Shown here in pieces: positions 42,953-51,190 of a stretch of 64,000 bases of DNA; position 1 is the first letter of the stretch; each line of letters starts with the position of its first letter. The translations under genes were made by a program, and so were the position numbers. Under the pieces are notes generated by a model. It was not told the origin of the DNA. It made no database searches and saw only the letters and a list, made by a program, of their open reading frames with translations. The stretch is from Erwinia billingiae Eb661 (GTDB lineage Bacteria; Pseudomonadota; Gammaproteobacteria; Enterobacterales; Enterobacteriaceae): positions 372,001 through 436,000 of the forward strand of contig NC_014306.1 of NCBI RefSeq assembly GCF_000196615.1. Reading direction: 5' to 3'.

Positions 42953-44209
42953 ATGAAACACAGCGCAATGTCAAACGCCATCTGGATGATGTCGGAAAAG
43001 GTCGTTTCCGTATTTGGAGTGATATTTGTCACATCCTATGTCGCAAAATCCTTTGGCCCCTCAATATTCGGGCAAATAGCATTTTCTGCATCACTTTTTT
43101 CAATTGTTCAGACTATCGCTATTTTCGGTACTGAAACCATTCTGTTTAAAAGTATCAGCAAAAGTGCGCCAAAAGGAATACGGCTGATGGCGGTGGCCAA
43201 ACAGCTGAGAATGGTTTTGTTGTTAGTCTTATCTTTGCCGGTATTAATTTACGTCTGGCTGGAGATGCGGGAAAACTTTTTGGTTTTTGCGGTCGCGTCA
43301 TTCTTGTCGGCAATGTTTGTTACGCAGGATATCTTCAGCGTTTACAACAATGCCCGGTTAGAGTCCCGGATGAACACGGTGGCGAATGCCACGGGAATGA
43401 TCATCAGTTTTGGCATCAGCTTTCTGGTGGCCTGGTTCAAACTGAGTCCTTTGCTGCTGTCGTTTTCAATCGTGGCGGTCACGCTGGTGCCGTACATGAT
43501 CAAGCGCAGCCGGTTCCTTCAGGCGAACACCATCAGCTCGCCGCCTAAGCGCAAGCACAGAAGCTATTTGCGCTACCTGTTACATGCGGGACTCCCGCTG
43601 GCCATCTCCAGCGTGTTCATCTCAATACAGGTTAAGCTGGCACAATTTTTCCTGGTAGGCGTGGGCTCAGCGCATGAGCTGGGGCTGTTTACCGCCGCCA
43701 ACACTATCTCTGCTTCGTGGATTTTTATCCCGGTAGCGATCATTACATCCTGCTTTTCTGAGATCTTCAGGGAGCGTGCGGATGTGGCAGTAAAACTGGC
43801 CGCAAGGCTGAATGGCTATGTAATGGCAGTTTCCTTTTTGATGCTTCTTGTCGTCGCGCTGTTTGGCGAAAAGATCATCACTACCCTTTATGGGCATGAC
43901 TACACACAATCAGGAAATCTCGTTACGTTATTGTCGTTAGCAACCTGCTTTTCGGCAATGGGAACAGTAGCTTACCGCTACATGGTGAAGGAAGGTGGTT
44001 TTAATTACCTGCTGGTCAAGATCGTGGTGCTGGTCGTAATTAGCGTGGCAACCAACTGGTTCTTCATCCGTTTCTGGGGATTAACAGGCGCAGCCTGGAG
44101 CGTTCTGGTCACCGAACTGCTCTCCCTGACCGTAATGAATTATTTCTTTAAGAATGCCGTCATTCTTAAAATACAGCTTTCCTCACTTAACTACAAAACA
44201 TACAAATGA
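42953..44209 (+). CDS. Polysaccharide flippase-like membrane protein (MATE/MVF, Wzx-type)
   Basis: A 418-residue protein with about 12 predicted helices. The N-terminus (AIWMMSEKVVSVFGVIFVTS, KSFGPSIFGQIAFSASLFSI) and the repeated helical pattern are those of oligosaccharide flippases that move lipid-linked saccharides across the inner membrane. ATG 42953 follows AAGGA by 7 bases; a GTG at 42926 is in frame. It is followed 8 bases later by an ATP-grasp gene. No glycosyltransferase, polymerase or nucleotide-sugar genes are nearby, so the substrate and even the polysaccharide role are uncertain. Its composition is AT-rich for this window, suggesting transfer. Confidence 0.8.
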   Translation: MKHSAMSNAIWMMSEKVVSVFGVIFVTSYVAKSFGPSIFGQIAFSASLFSIVQTIAIFGTETILFKSISKSAPKGIRLMAVAKQLRMVLLLVLSLPVLIYVWLEMRENFLVFAVASFLSAMFVTQDIFSVYNNARLESRMNTVANATGMIISFGISFLVAWFKLSPLLLSFSIVAVTLVPYMIKRSRFLQANTISSPPKRKHRSYLRYLLHAGLPLAISSVFISIQVKLAQFFLVGVGSAHELGLFTAANTISASWIFIPVAIITSCFSEIFRERADVAVKLAARLNGYVMAVSFLMLLVVALFGEKIITTLYGHDYTQSGNLVTLLSLATCFSAMGTVAYRYMVKEGGFNYLLVKIVVLVVISVATNWFFIRFWGLTGAAWSVLVTELLSLTVMNYFFKNAVILKIQLSSLNYKTYK

Positions 44210-44217
44210 GGTAAAAA

Positions 44218-45171
44218 ATGTTAAAACTCAAAGCAGAATTGAGAAAAGGCGTCTTATACCTGCTCAAGAAAATGCCATGGTCTTATCAGGACCGAGTTTA
44301 CTATTTTCACACTTTTAAGCGGTTACCTAACATTCGCCAGCCGAAACTGTTTAATGAGAAAATTCTGTACCGCAAATTCGTCACTGGCGACTATGTTCGT
44401 TATGGGAATCTTTCGGATAAAGTTTTAGTGCGCGATTACATAGCAAAAACAATTGGTGAAGAGTATTTAATTCCTTTGCTGCATGAAACGGCCGATCCGA
44501 TTTCATTGCTGGGGCTTAAATCCTTAAAAAACACCGTTATTAAACCGAACCACGGTTCTGGTATGGTAGAAATCTTTCTTGAAGAACCAGACTGTATTCA
44601 AAAACAGTTGCTGGTGCGCCGCTGTGAAGAGTGGTTGCGCTGTGATTTCTCGCATCAGTCGCGGGAAATTCATTATCGCTACATTAAGCCGCGCATTCTG
44701 GTGGAAGAGTATGTTGGTGATGGCAAGTTTGCCGCCATCGATTACAAATTCCACATGTTCAACAAGAAAGACGGCAACTTTGAGTACGTGCTGCAGATCA
44801 TCTACAACCGCTGTGGCAACTCACCGCTGTCGATGAACTTCTACGTCAACAACCTGGAGCAGTGCTTCTACAAGATCCGCGATACCGGACTGGATATCAG
44901 CGGGGATATGGAAACGTTGAAGAAGGCGCTGGAGCTGAGCAAAAAGCTGGCCAGTGACTTCGACTATGTTCGCGTTGACTGGTACATCAGCGAAGGGCAA
45001 ATCTTCTTTGGTGAGCTGACCTTTACGCCGGGTGCAGGCATGGTGACCGGGCTGGATATGGGCCTGGATAAGATGATGGGTGATATGTGGTTGCAGGAAC
45101 ACAAAGCAGCCGTATTGCCAGCAACGTCAGGAAGCGTTACGCCGCTGCCGGTGGCCTTTAAGAAGTTTTGA
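44218..45171 (+). CDS. TupA-like ATP-grasp protein
   Basis: A 317-residue protein of the TupA-like ATP-grasp family, named after teichuronopeptide synthesis and often found in surface-polysaccharide clusters. Seen: PKLFNEKILYRKF, YGNLSDKVLVRDYIAKTIGE, VIKPNHGSGMVEIF (nucleotide loop), ILVEEYVGDGKFAAIDYKFH, DYVRVDWYISEGQIFFGELT (metal ligands) and FTPGAGMV. Such enzymes are thought to join an amino acid or similar amine to a carboxylate, here perhaps on a sugar acid. Ribosome site GAGG overlaps the end of the flippase gene, so the two are co-translated. Confidence 0.82.
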   Translation: MLKLKAELRKGVLYLLKKMPWSYQDRVYYFHTFKRLPNIRQPKLFNEKILYRKFVTGDYVRYGNLSDKVLVRDYIAKTIGEEYLIPLLHETADPISLLGLKSLKNTVIKPNHGSGMVEIFLEEPDCIQKQLLVRRCEEWLRCDFSHQSREIHYRYIKPRILVEEYVGDGKFAAIDYKFHMFNKKDGNFEYVLQIIYNRCGNSPLSMNFYVNNLEQCFYKIRDTGLDISGDMETLKKALELSKKLASDFDYVRVDWYISEGQIFFGELTFTPGAGMVTGLDMGLDKMMGDMWLQEHKAAVLPATSGSVTPLPVAFKKF

Positions 45172-45190
45172 TTGAGCCGAATACAATAAC

Positions 45191-45228
45191 GAGCCGCTGA
45201 CTCTCTGAGTCAGCGGCTCGTTTGTTTT
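45191..45228 (+). terminator. Strong intrinsic terminator after the ATP-grasp gene
   Basis: GAGCCGCTGACTC (45191-45203) and GAGTCAGCGGCTC (45207-45219) form a perfect 13-bp stem with a 3-nt loop followed by GTTTGTTTT. It ends where the convergent yjcB gene stops. Confidence 0.9.
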
Positions 45229-45509
45229 CAGGGCATAGGATAATCAGTTGGGGTGTGGCTCATCACGTCGATAAACACATCTTTGGTGATGTGCCAGAAG
45301 TTATGCAGGTTATCCATACTCAGAGTGATACCTAACAGCCCGGTAACGAACCAGCATGACATGCCGATACCCACGCCGGTGAAGACAAAGGCAATGCCTT
45401 TGTGGCTGGCCTGACGGCACTTCACGTTAAAGGTGCTGGCAATAAACATCATTACTGCACTAACCAGTTCCCATCTCATCAATACCAGGCTAGCGGTTAA
45501 GGTACCCAT
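45228..45509 (-). CDS. yjcB: YjcB family membrane protein
   Basis: A 93-residue protein resembling E. coli YjcB: MGTLTASLVLMRWELVSAVM at the start, MFIASTFNVKCRQ, a central GVGIGMSCWFVTGLLGITLS and an acidic tail with HTPTDYPMP. Two or three transmembrane helices are predicted. Function unknown. ATG 45509 is preferred over an in-frame TTG at 45518 because of CGGAG upstream. In E. coli yjcB follows ssb; here 19 kb of accessory genes separate them. Confidence 0.85.
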   Translation of the reverse strand: MGTLTASLVLMRWELVSAVMMFIASTFNVKCRQASHKGIAFVFTGVGIGMSCWFVTGLLGITLSMDNLHNFWHITKDVFIDVMSHTPTDYPMP

Positions 45510-46057
45510 ATCGTTCAAACTCCGAGATTTACTGCCCTGACAAGAGGCGGTGTCATCACCGATCCAGACGAAAAGTTGCCAGGTTGCTTTTCACTTGAAC
45601 GGACATAACAGGTCACAGAAGTGTGATGACGGTCACATTATATCACTCGATTTTAAAATTTGAACAAAATTTAGACCTGGTATGGTAGTTTTTTGTCAGT
45701 GGAACATTAAGCCTTTTATTAACTGAGGTTTACCGATTTAATTCCAAAGTATGGGGAATAATCCGTATAGGGAAAGAATGAAAACCGTCTTACAGGCTAT
45801 ATTACTGCGCATAATTCCTTATATTTTGGAAAATAATTACTCTCCGATATCAATTTTATTTTTAATTTAAGGCAGTTAGCTTTATTTTGAGACGACAAAT
45901 GACAATTAAACTCATTATAAATGATTAGCCCGATCGTCCGGTTCCACCTCTTATTTTCAACGGCACTGATGGAAACTCAGCAAAAACAGGTGCTTGATAT
46001 TGCTAGCAATTAGCGGGGTTGTTCCATACTTAAACCTTACTTAGCTTTTATTTGACG

Positions 46058-46069
46058 TGACTTAAGTCA
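46058..46069. promoter_or_regulatory. Palindrome TGACTTAAGTCA, possible FNR/CRP-type site
   Basis: A perfect 12-bp palindrome about 200 bases upstream of the small gene that opens the cyclase operon. Seven of ten defined FNR positions (TTGAT-N4-ATCAA) match in the 14-mer 46057-46070. Binding by FNR is unproven. Confidence 0.35.
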
Positions 46070-46108
46070 AATTACCTCTTTGAGATGAATCCGACCTCTT
46101 AAAAGTTG

Positions 46109-46153
46109 TACAACCCGCCAATGGGTTGTAGGATTTTTCATGGTAAAAATCCT
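46109..46153 (+). promoter_or_regulatory. Candidate attenuator with two adjoining hairpins
   Basis: Hairpin 1 is TACAACCC (46109-46116) with GGGTTGTA (46123-46130), followed by GGATTTTTC, a terminator-like layout. Hairpin 2 is AGGATTTTT (46130-46138) with AAAAATCCT (46145-46153); it would occupy the T tract of hairpin 1, and the two share base 46130. A third pairing, GTTGTACAAC (46106-46115), competes with the left arm of hairpin 1. Mutually limiting structures of this kind are typical of attenuators. Confidence 0.45.
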
Positions 46154-46272
46154 TATAACTCATTCCCTTCCATTTCCACAGGGCGGGATCTCTACACCTC
46201 AAATACAGCTCCCGTCATATTCGCTAAAGCGAAATGCGGTAACGGAGCAATAAAAACAATAAAGGAGGCTTT

Positions 46273-46410
46273 GTGTTTTCGACTGACGCAAAACAGCGCC
46301 CGCTGACGCCTGATGACGTGGCGACCCTGAGTAGCCACTACGTGTTACGGGTCCAGCACAACCAACAGGGCCACATTACCTCTGTGGAAGCACTCCGTGC
46401 ACAAGGCTAA
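46273..46410 (+). CDS. Small protein encoded upstream of the diguanylate cyclase (45 aa)
   Basis: A GTG-started frame with a very strong ribosome site (GGAGG, 46264-46268, 4 bases before the GTG). It encodes MFSTDAKQRPLTPDDVATLS followed by SHYVLRVQHNQQGHITSVEA and ends LRAQG. It is soluble and mildly charged, with no membrane segment. Its last codons overlap the cyclase start (GTG 46397) by 14 bases, so translation is probably coupled. I recognise no family; it may be a regulator or leader peptide. Confidence 0.6.
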   Translation: MFSTDAKQRPLTPDDVATLSSHYVLRVQHNQQGHITSVEALRAQG

Positions 46411-47680
46411 TTCAACGGCTAAAAAACCGCTGCTGACCTTACGCAAAAGTCTGCAACGCATTCATCTGGTGATCATCGTGGTGTCGCTGTTGTTCAGCGG
46501 CATCTCGTTGTCGGTGCTGTCGATGTTTGCCCTGCGCAGCTATGCGGAAAACAATCTCCAGCTGGTGGCCACCACCCTCGGCTACAGCGTGCAGCCGGCG
46601 GTGCTGGCGGGCGATGCGGATGCGGCTAACGACATCGTGCGGCAAATCGGGGCGAAGGCGGAGTTTGGCCACGTCAGAATTGTCGATGCCAGTAATCGCC
46701 TGCTGGTGAACTGGCCTCCATCCGGGGCGCAACATCATCAGGGCGCCGGGGAGCTGGTCACCCACTGGATTTTCCCGCAGCCTGCCAACGTGCCAATCGT
46801 GCACAACGGCAAGGTGATTGGACAGGTGTGGTTGAGCGGTGATGCCAGCCGGGTGCTGCATTATCTTAGCCAGGCGTTGAAGTGGCTGAGCGGCAGCCTG
46901 CTGGTGACCGCGCTGCTGGCCTCGTGCCTGTCCAACCGCATGCACGCGGGGATCCTCAGCGGGCTGCAAAATATTGCCTCAGTGGCGCACGACGTACGCC
47001 GACGGCGCGCCTTCTCGCTGCGGGTGCCGTCATCGTCGATTGCCGAGCTGAACAAGCTGAGCGGGGATTTCAACAGCCTGCTGGATGAGCTGTCAGACTG
47101 GCAGACCCATCTGCAGCGCGAAAACGACTCGCTGGCCCATCAGGCACGGCATGATGCGCTGACCGGTTTGCCTAACCGGACAGCGTTTGAGCAGGCGTTG
47201 CACACGCTGATGAACAACCCGCAAACCGCCGATCGGGTTGCGGTGCTGTTTATCGATGTTGACCGCTTTAAAGAGGTGAACGATACCTATGGTCACGCTG
47301 CCGGGGACAACGTGCTGACGGAAACGGCACATCGCCTGCGTGGCAGGTTGAGGAAAGATGATTTAGTGGCGCGTCTGGGCGGTGATGAGTTTGCGGTGCT
47401 GTTGGCGGGCATCGAAAACGGCGAGCAGGCGGCCAGAATGGCTGAAAACGTCATCGAAGCGATGCTCGAGCCGATCAGGCTGACCGACGGCAAGACGGTG
47501 GCGCAATCGCTGAGTATTGGCGTGGCGCTGGCCAAAAATCACCGCACCGGCGAGGCGATGATTGCCCAGGCCGATGCGGCGATGTACCACATCAAGGAAC
47601 TGGGCGGCGGCTGGTACTTCTCCCCGTCATTCTGGGGACAGGATCCGCAGGCCGCGCCAAAGATGCGTAACCGGGCCTAG
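46397..47680 (+). CDS. Membrane diguanylate cyclase (DgcN/YfiN-like, sensor-HAMP-GGDEF)
   Basis: A 427-residue cyclase that makes c-di-GMP from two GTP. N-terminal helix at residues about 22-45 (LVIIVVSLLFSGISLSVLSM), a periplasmic sensor domain with YSVQPAVLAGDADAANDIVR typical of the CHASE8/YfiN type, a second helix (GSLLVTALLAS), a HAMP linker, then GGDEF: HDALTGLPNRTAFEQAL, FIDVDRFKEVNDTYGHAAGD and the intact active site GGDEF at residues 328-332. An RKDD inhibitory (RxxD) site stands nine residues ahead. It starts at GTG 46397 with GGAAG upstream. In E. coli this place is held by the phosphodiesterase gene pdeC. Its stop overlaps that of convergent soxS. Confidence 0.88.
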   Translation: MHKANSTAKKPLLTLRKSLQRIHLVIIVVSLLFSGISLSVLSMFALRSYAENNLQLVATTLGYSVQPAVLAGDADAANDIVRQIGAKAEFGHVRIVDASNRLLVNWPPSGAQHHQGAGELVTHWIFPQPANVPIVHNGKVIGQVWLSGDASRVLHYLSQALKWLSGSLLVTALLASCLSNRMHAGILSGLQNIASVAHDVRRRRAFSLRVPSSSIAELNKLSGDFNSLLDELSDWQTHLQRENDSLAHQARHDALTGLPNRTAFEQALHTLMNNPQTADRVAVLFIDVDRFKEVNDTYGHAAGDNVLTETAHRLRGRLRKDDLVARLGGDEFAVLLAGIENGEQAARMAENVIEAMLEPIRLTDGKTVAQSLSIGVALAKNHRTGEAMIAQADAAMYHIKELGGGWYFSPSFWGQDPQAAPKMRNRA

Positions 47681-48105
47681 TTGCAGGCCGGGCTGTTGCT
47701 GTCCTGCTGCACTTTGCCGTAAGCGGAGCTGGCAAAGTCGCTGCAGTCGAAGCTGTAGCTCACCTGGCGGGTCAGCGACTGACGGCGCATGGTGTGACGG
47801 TAGGCAGTCGGCGTCTGCGAGAACTGGCGGCGGAACACGCGGGAGAAGGTCTGCTGCGAGTCGTAACCGTACTGCATGGCAATATCAAAAACCGGGCGCT
47901 GGGTCTGACTCAGCGCTTCGGCCGCCAGCGTCAGCCGACGCTCACGAATATAGCCGCCCAACGTCTGTTTGGTGACGGTGCGGAACATCCGCTGCAAATG
48001 CCACTTCGAATAGCCCGATTTCGCGGCCACTTCATCAATCGACAGGGTTTTATCCAGGTTGGTTTCAATCCAGTCGGTAAGGGTGTGGATGATGTCGTCA
48101 TGCAT
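47677..48105 (-). CDS. soxS: Superoxide response regulator SoxS (AraC family), C-terminally extended
   Basis: SoxS activates the oxidative-stress regulon (sodA, zwf, fumC, micF and others). Residues 1-107 match SoxS with two helix-turn-helix motifs: IDEVAAKSGYSKWHLQRMFR and FDIAMQYGYDSQQTFSRVFR. E. coli SoxS ends about here with YRHRL; this protein continues from YRHTM for some 35 residues (SLTRQVSYSFDCSDFASSAY and more, with two Cys). It is divergent from soxR, sharing the SoxR-controlled promoter region. GGGAG precedes the ATG. Confidence 0.93.
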   Translation of the reverse strand: MHDDIIHTLTDWIETNLDKTLSIDEVAAKSGYSKWHLQRMFRTVTKQTLGGYIRERRLTLAAEALSQTQRPVFDIAMQYGYDSQQTFSRVFRRQFSQTPTAYRHTMRRQSLTRQVSYSFDCSDFASSAYGKVQQDSNSPACN

Positions 48106-48160
48106 GCTGCTCTTCTCCCTGGCGAAATAATTTCTGGTCGTCTTCTCAATGGCTGCTGAG

Positions 48161-48190
48161 TATAATTCCTCAAGTTAACTTGAGGTAAAG
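48161..48190. promoter_or_regulatory. soxS/soxR divergent promoter with SoxR operator
   Basis: CCTCAAGTTAACTTGAGG (48168-48185) is a perfect 18-bp palindrome identical to the known SoxR operator. On the minus strand it fills the long 19-bp spacer between TTTACC (-35) and TATACT (-10) of soxS, the layout that SoxR remodels. On the plus strand TATAAT at 48161-48166 is a -10 candidate for soxR. Confidence 0.95.
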
Positions 48191-48196
48191 AGCTAA

Positions 48197-48655
48197 ATGA
48201 AAAAAAGTCGCAACTGCCCCAACAAGCGAGAACTGACCCCAGGCGACGTAGCGCAACGCTGCGGCGTGGCGGTCTCTGCGCTGCACTTCTATGAAAGCAA
48301 AGGGTTAATCACCAGCTTCCGCAATGCCGGTAACCAGCGGCGCTATCACCGCGACGTGCTGCGCCGGGTAGCGATCGTGAAAATTGCGCAGCGCATCGGT
48401 ATTCCGTTGGCCACCATTGGTGACCATCTGATGCAGCTGCCGGCGGGAAACCGCATGTCGCCGAAAGAGTGGAAGGTGCTGACCGAGAAATGGCGCGAGG
48501 AGTTGGATCGGCGCATCGAAACCTTAACCCGGCTGCGTGACGATCTGGACGGTTGCATTGGCTGCGGCTGTTTGTCGATGCAGGATTGCCCGCTGCGCAA
48601 CCCGGACGACAGGCTGAGCGAGCGCGGCACCGGCGCAATCCTGCTGGAGTCTTAG
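48197..48655 (+). CDS. soxR: Redox-sensing transcriptional regulator SoxR (MerR family)
   Basis: SoxR is a [2Fe-2S] dimer activated by oxidation through redox-cycling drugs; it then switches on soxS. The 152-residue product has the MerR helix-turn-helix ([29 protein letters not shown]), [20 protein letters not shown], the dimerisation helix, and the cluster cysteines in [12 protein letters not shown]. It is divergent from soxS with the shared operator in between. Confidence 0.97.
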   Translation: MKKSRNCPNKRELTPGDVAQRCGVAVSALHFYESKGLITSFRNAGNQRRYHRDVLRRVAIVKIAQRIGIPLATIGDHLMQLPAGNRMSPKEWKVLTEKWREELDRRIETLTRLRDDLDGCIGCGCLSMQDCPLRNPDDRLSERGTGAILLES

Positions 48656-48727
48656 CGGAAGTGAGCGGCATCAGGCTGTGGCGGAGGGTCTATACTGATA
48701 ACTCTTCGTATAACACAAGGTTAGAGC

Positions 48728-49390
48728 ATGATCACCGTTCACCATCTGAATAACTCCCGATCGCAGCGTGTGCTCTGGATGCTGGAAGAGCTGGAAGTGC
48801 CTTACCAGATCAAACGCTATCAGCGTGAGAGCACCATGCTGGCCCCGGACGCGCTGAAAAAAGTGCATCCGCTGGGTAAATCCCCGGTCATCACCGACGA
48901 AAATCGCGTGATTGCCGAATCCGGCGCGATCCTTGAATACCTCGCCGAGCGTTATGACGCAGAAAATCGCCTGAAACTAAATGATGAGGACGAGCGCCTG
49001 CAGTCTCGTTACTGGCTGCATTATGCCGAAGGGTCGTTAATGCCGCTGCTGGTGATGAAGCTGATCTTCAGCCGGATGGGCAAGCCGCCGGTGCCGTGGC
49101 TGCTGCGTCCCATTGGCAATGCCTTTGGTAAGGGCGTGCAGAAAGGCTATCTGGATAAACAGCTGGCGACCCATCGCGAATTTATCGAACAGCATCTGGC
49201 CAGCCACGCGTGGTTTGCCGGCGAGCAGTTCAGCATTGCCGACGTGCAGATGAGCTTCCCGATCCAGGCGCTGACCGCGCGAGGCGGTGCCGCCAACTCC
49301 CCGGCCATCCAGGCCTGGCTTGCGAAAGTGCAAAACCGTGCCGCCTGGCAGCGTGCGCTGCAACAGGGCGGTGAAGTGAAGCTCGACTGA
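48728..49390 (+). CDS. Glutathione S-transferase family protein
   Basis: A 220-residue GST. The thioredoxin-like N-domain has NNSRSQRVLWMLEELEVPYQ (catalytic Ser region), VHPLGKSPVITDENRVIAES with the cis-Pro and the Glu-Ser glutathione site; the helical C-domain follows (FIEQHLASHAWFAGEQFSIA, DVQMSFPIQAL). The position just after soxR suggests a role in oxidative or electrophile defence, but its start is not obviously SoxS-controlled. Substrate unknown. Confidence 0.88.
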   Translation: MITVHHLNNSRSQRVLWMLEELEVPYQIKRYQRESTMLAPDALKKVHPLGKSPVITDENRVIAESGAILEYLAERYDAENRLKLNDEDERLQSRYWLHYAEGSLMPLLVMKLIFSRMGKPPVPWLLRPIGNAFGKGVQKGYLDKQLATHREFIEQHLASHAWFAGEQFSIADVQMSFPIQALTARGGAANSPAIQAWLAKVQNRAAWQRALQQGGEVKLD

Positions 49391-49476
49391 ATGGATTTCT
49401 GCCTGAAATGCCCCTGCGTTTCAGGTTGCTGCAAATATAGGTGCGATCAGGAGTTGATAATGCACTGATAAAGGCT

Positions 49477-49536
49477 GGATAATCGTTTGCCTTTAAAATA
49501 GTGCGGCTTAATGCGTGACGTAGTAAACGTTTGCCT
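49477..49536. promoter_or_regulatory. Two PurR-box-like sites upstream of ghxP
   Basis: TAGTAAACGTTTGCCT (49521-49536) matches the PurR consensus ACGCAAACGTTTGCGT at 12 of 16 positions, including the complete core AAACGTTTGC. GGATAATCGTTTGCCT (49477-49492) matches at 10. They precede a purine-base permease, so control by the purine repressor is expected. Confidence 0.55.
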
Positions 49537-49672
49537 TTTTTCCGAACGTTGCCCGGCTAACGGGTTTTCGCGGTCTGTGAACAGTGCGTCCTGGGATGGT
49601 GAAACGTTGAATCAGTCAGCTTCATGCGTCACGCATCAATAACTCATAAGAAATCTCAGGGGATTTTTCACT

Positions 49673-51022
49673 ATGTCGACTCCTTCTCATCAGCCCGGCG
49701 GTTCGCTGGACAGCTGGTTTAACATTTCTGCGCGCGGCAGTTCGGTCCGTCAGGAAATTCTGGCGGGCCTGACCACCTTCCTTGCCATGGTTTATTCGGT
49801 GATCGTGGTGCCGTCTATGCTCGGCAAAGCCGGTTTTCCGCCGACGGCGGTCTTCGTCTCCACCTGTCTGGTAGCGGGCTTCGGATCGCTGATCATGGGC
49901 CTGTGGGCCAATCTACCGATGGCGATTGGTTGTGCAATCTCACTGACCGCCTTTACCGCCTTCAGCCTGGTATTGGGACAGCATATCAGCGTGCCGGTGG
50001 CGCTGGGTGCGGTGTTCCTGATGGGGATCCTGTTCACCATCATCTCCGCTACCGGCATCCGTTCGTGGATCCTGCGTAATCTGCCGATGGGCGTGGCGCA
50101 CGGCACGGGCGTTGGGATTGGCCTGTTCCTGCTGCTGATCGCCGCGGACGGCGTTGGCCTGGTGGTCAAAAACCCTGCGCCGGGCTTGCCTGTGGCGCTC
50201 GGTGATTTCGCCTCGTTCCCGGTGATGATGTCGATGGTTGGCCTGGCGGCAATTTTCGGTCTGGAAAAGCTGCGCGTGCCGGGCGGCATTCTGCTGACCA
50301 TTATCGCCATTTCCATTCTCGGGCTGATTTTTGATCCGGCGGTGAAGTACCAGGGGCTGTTTGCCATGCCAAGCCTGAATGATGCCAATGGTCATTCGCT
50401 GGTGTTCAGTCTGGACATTCTGGGTGCGCTGAAGCCTGCGGTACTGCCAAGCGTGCTGGCGCTGGTGATGACTGCGGTGTTTGACGCCACCGGCACCATC
50501 CGTGCCGTTGCCGGGCAGGCTAACCTGCTGGACAAAGACAATCAGATCATCAACGGCGGCAAGGCACTGACCACCGACTCGGTCAGCAGCATCTTCGCCG
50601 GTCTGGTGGGCGCATCGCCTGCGGCGGTGTATATCGAATCGGCGGCCGGTACGGCGGCGGGCGGCAAAACCGGCCTGACGGCAATCGTCGTCGGCCTGCT
50701 GTTCCTGGTGATCCTGTTCCTGTCGCCGCTGGCCTATCTGGTGCCGGGTTATGCCACGGCACCGGCGCTGATGTATGTCGGCCTGCTGATGTTGAGCAAC
50801 GTATCAAAAATCAATTTTGACGATTTTGTTGATGCGATGTCCGGCCTGCTGGCCGCGGTGTTTATCGTGCTGACCTGTAATATCGTGACCGGCATCATGC
50901 TGGGCTTCGGTTCACTGGTGATTGGCCGTATTTTTGCGGGCGAATGGCGCAAGCTGAACGCCGGCACGGTGATTATCGCGGTGGCGCTGGTGGCATTCTA
51001 TGCCGGCGGCTGGGCGATCTAA
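49673..51022 (+). CDS. ghxP: Guanine/hypoxanthine permease GhxP (NCS2 family)
   Basis: A 449-residue, 12-14-helix proton symporter, the same length as E. coli GhxP (formerly YjcD). Typical segments: [77 protein letters not shown] and [41 protein letters not shown] is near the start. PurR-like boxes lie about 140-200 bases upstream. It precedes yjcE, as in E. coli. Confidence 0.94.
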   Translation: MSTPSHQPGGSLDSWFNISARGSSVRQEILAGLTTFLAMVYSVIVVPSMLGKAGFPPTAVFVSTCLVAGFGSLIMGLWANLPMAIGCAISLTAFTAFSLVLGQHISVPVALGAVFLMGILFTIISATGIRSWILRNLPMGVAHGTGVGIGLFLLLIAADGVGLVVKNPAPGLPVALGDFASFPVMMSMVGLAAIFGLEKLRVPGGILLTIIAISILGLIFDPAVKYQGLFAMPSLNDANGHSLVFSLDILGALKPAVLPSVLALVMTAVFDATGTIRAVAGQANLLDKDNQIINGGKALTTDSVSSIFAGLVGASPAAVYIESAAGTAAGGKTGLTAIVVGLLFLVILFLSPLAYLVPGYATAPALMYVGLLMLSNVSKINFDDFVDAMSGLLAAVFIVLTCNIVTGIMLGFGSLVIGRIFAGEWRKLNAGTVIIAVALVAFYAGGWAI

Positions 51023-51027
51023 ACCGT

Positions 51028-51055
51028 CAGGGGCCGCCCGTCGGCCCCTGATTTT
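51028..51055 (+). terminator. Intrinsic terminator of ghxP
   Basis: CAGGGGCCG (51028-51036) pairs with CGGCCCCTG (51042-51050) over a 5-nt loop and is followed by ATTTT, six bases after the stop. Confidence 0.88.
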
Positions 51056-51190
51056 AGCCTTTAAATGCATTAATCCCTCGATAGCGCACTTCCTGTTTTT
51101 AAACCCACCGCATTTTTGTTTTACTATTCTCTCAGGTCGATCGTTCCGACTGGCATTTGTGTATTTCGCAGGAAGACAGATAAGGACAAC

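Larger units (their letters stand above)
45510..46272. other. Long regulatory gap upstream of the diguanylate cyclase operon
   Basis: About 760 AT-rich bases without a supported gene. It holds the 12-bp palindrome TGACTTAAGTCA (46058-46069), which is also FNR-like when read as GTGAC-TTAA-GTCAA (46057-46070), and the paired hairpins at 46109-46153. I found no GEMM-type c-di-GMP riboswitch signature. Confidence 0.5.

Noticed and set aside
46130..46270. c-di-GMP (GEMM) riboswitch before the diguanylate cyclase
   Set aside because: The conserved GEMM core (CACGCACAGGGCAAACC and GGGACGCAAAGCC-like segments) is not present.
46106..46306. Open frame upstream of the cyclase with a plausible start
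   Set aside because: It runs through the attenuator hairpins, has no ribosome site, and overlaps the better supported 45-codon frame at 46273 in another frame.
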